Positions 23,984 to 24,062 of a stretch of 24,062 bases of DNA are shown in pieces. The notes beneath the pieces were generated by a model that had not been told where the DNA came from, did not search any database, and saw only the letters and a list, made by a program, of their open reading frames with translations. The number at the start of each line of letters is the position of its first letter. Positions within the stretch are counted from its first letter, which is position 1. The DNA comes from CAISDA01 sp050258555. Lineage in GTDB: Bacteria > Bacteroidota > Ignavibacteria > UBA10030 > UBA8401. Made by a program: the position numbers and the translations under genes. The stretch covers positions 1 through 24,062 of the forward strand of contig JBLMZA010000158.1 of NCBI GenBank assembly GCA_050258555.1, read 5' to 3'.

Positions 23984-24042
23984 GAAGCGCGGAGGCGTCT
24001 GCGCTTCAAGTCCCAATTGCAACGGGGCTCTGTCCGTTGCAT
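23984..24042 (+). other. Two consecutive hairpins in the leader of the next gene
   Basis: GAAGCGC (23984-23990) pairs with GCGCTTC (24001-24007) across ten bases. TGCAACGG (24018-24025) pairs with CCGTTGCA (24034-24041) across eight bases. Neither has a T tract, so neither is a standard terminator for the protease gene. The second ends six bases before the AGGAG of the gene that starts at 24057. Confidence 0.5.
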
Positions 24043-24056
24043 AGCGAGGAGTCAGT

Positions 24057-24062
24057 ATGCGA
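24057..24062 (+). CDS. Start of a further gene, two codons only
   Basis: An ATG at 24057 followed by CGA (Met-Arg) has AGGAG five bases upstream (24047-24051). The spacing and strength are those of a real start, but the window ends here, so the product cannot be named. Confidence 0.5.

Noticed and set aside
23978..23992. Similarity of GAAGCGCGG near the window end to the 32-bp repeat
   Set aside because: A nine-base match in GC-rich DNA without the conserved TATCATTTACCC linker is not enough to call a further repeat copy.

Overview
The window comes from a moderately GC-rich bacterium of the Bacteroidota/Chlorobiota/Ignavibacteriota (FCB) group. The main reason is the last complete gene, which ends in a type IX secretion (T9SS) C-terminal sorting domain of the QNYPNPFNPST type. 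Five of the six promoters proposed here also share one geometry: a TTG element, 20 bases, then a TA-rich -10 element. No rRNA, tRNA, insertion sequence, phage gene or CRISPR array was seen. No gene-free stretch exceeds about 235 bases.

Region 1 (1-7664) looks like a 6-deoxyhexose (L-rhamnose) to acetate module built from two converging operons. On the plus strand are the end of acetate kinase, a LutC-like LUD protein, a fused LutB+LutA-like iron-sulfur protein, and a two-domain class II aldolase whose second domain has lost its active site. On the minus strand are rhamnulokinase (rhaB) and rhamnose isomerase (rhaA). They meet at a bidirectional terminator followed by a tandem array of 32-bp hairpin-forming repeats. 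The inferred flow is rhamnose, rhamnulose, rhamnulose-1-phosphate, DHAP plus lactaldehyde, lactate, pyruvate, acetyl-CoA, then acetate with ATP. The lactaldehyde dehydrogenase, phosphotransacetylase, transporter and regulator would have to lie elsewhere.

Region 2 (7713-12686, minus strand) holds a long membrane pyrophosphatase with the K+-independent signature, an unrecognised 257-residue protein with its own promoter and terminator, and a Cys/Met-metabolism PLP enzyme (cystathionine gamma-synthase/lyase family).

Region 3 (12740-21197, plus strand) starts divergently from the PLP enzyme gene. It is a tightly spaced series: a secreted HtrA-like protease with one PDZ domain, adenylosuccinate lyase, L-lysine 6-transaminase, NAD synthetase, a membrane-bound hybrid histidine kinase, and an AmrS-type radical SAM enzyme whose start codon overlaps the kinase stop.

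Region 4 (21245-24062, plus strand) has a promoter, a small lipoprotein, a secreted HEXXH metalloprotease-like protein with a T9SS sorting domain, and the first two codons of a further gene preceded by two hairpins.

All functional statements rest on motif and family recognition by eye. No database search was run.
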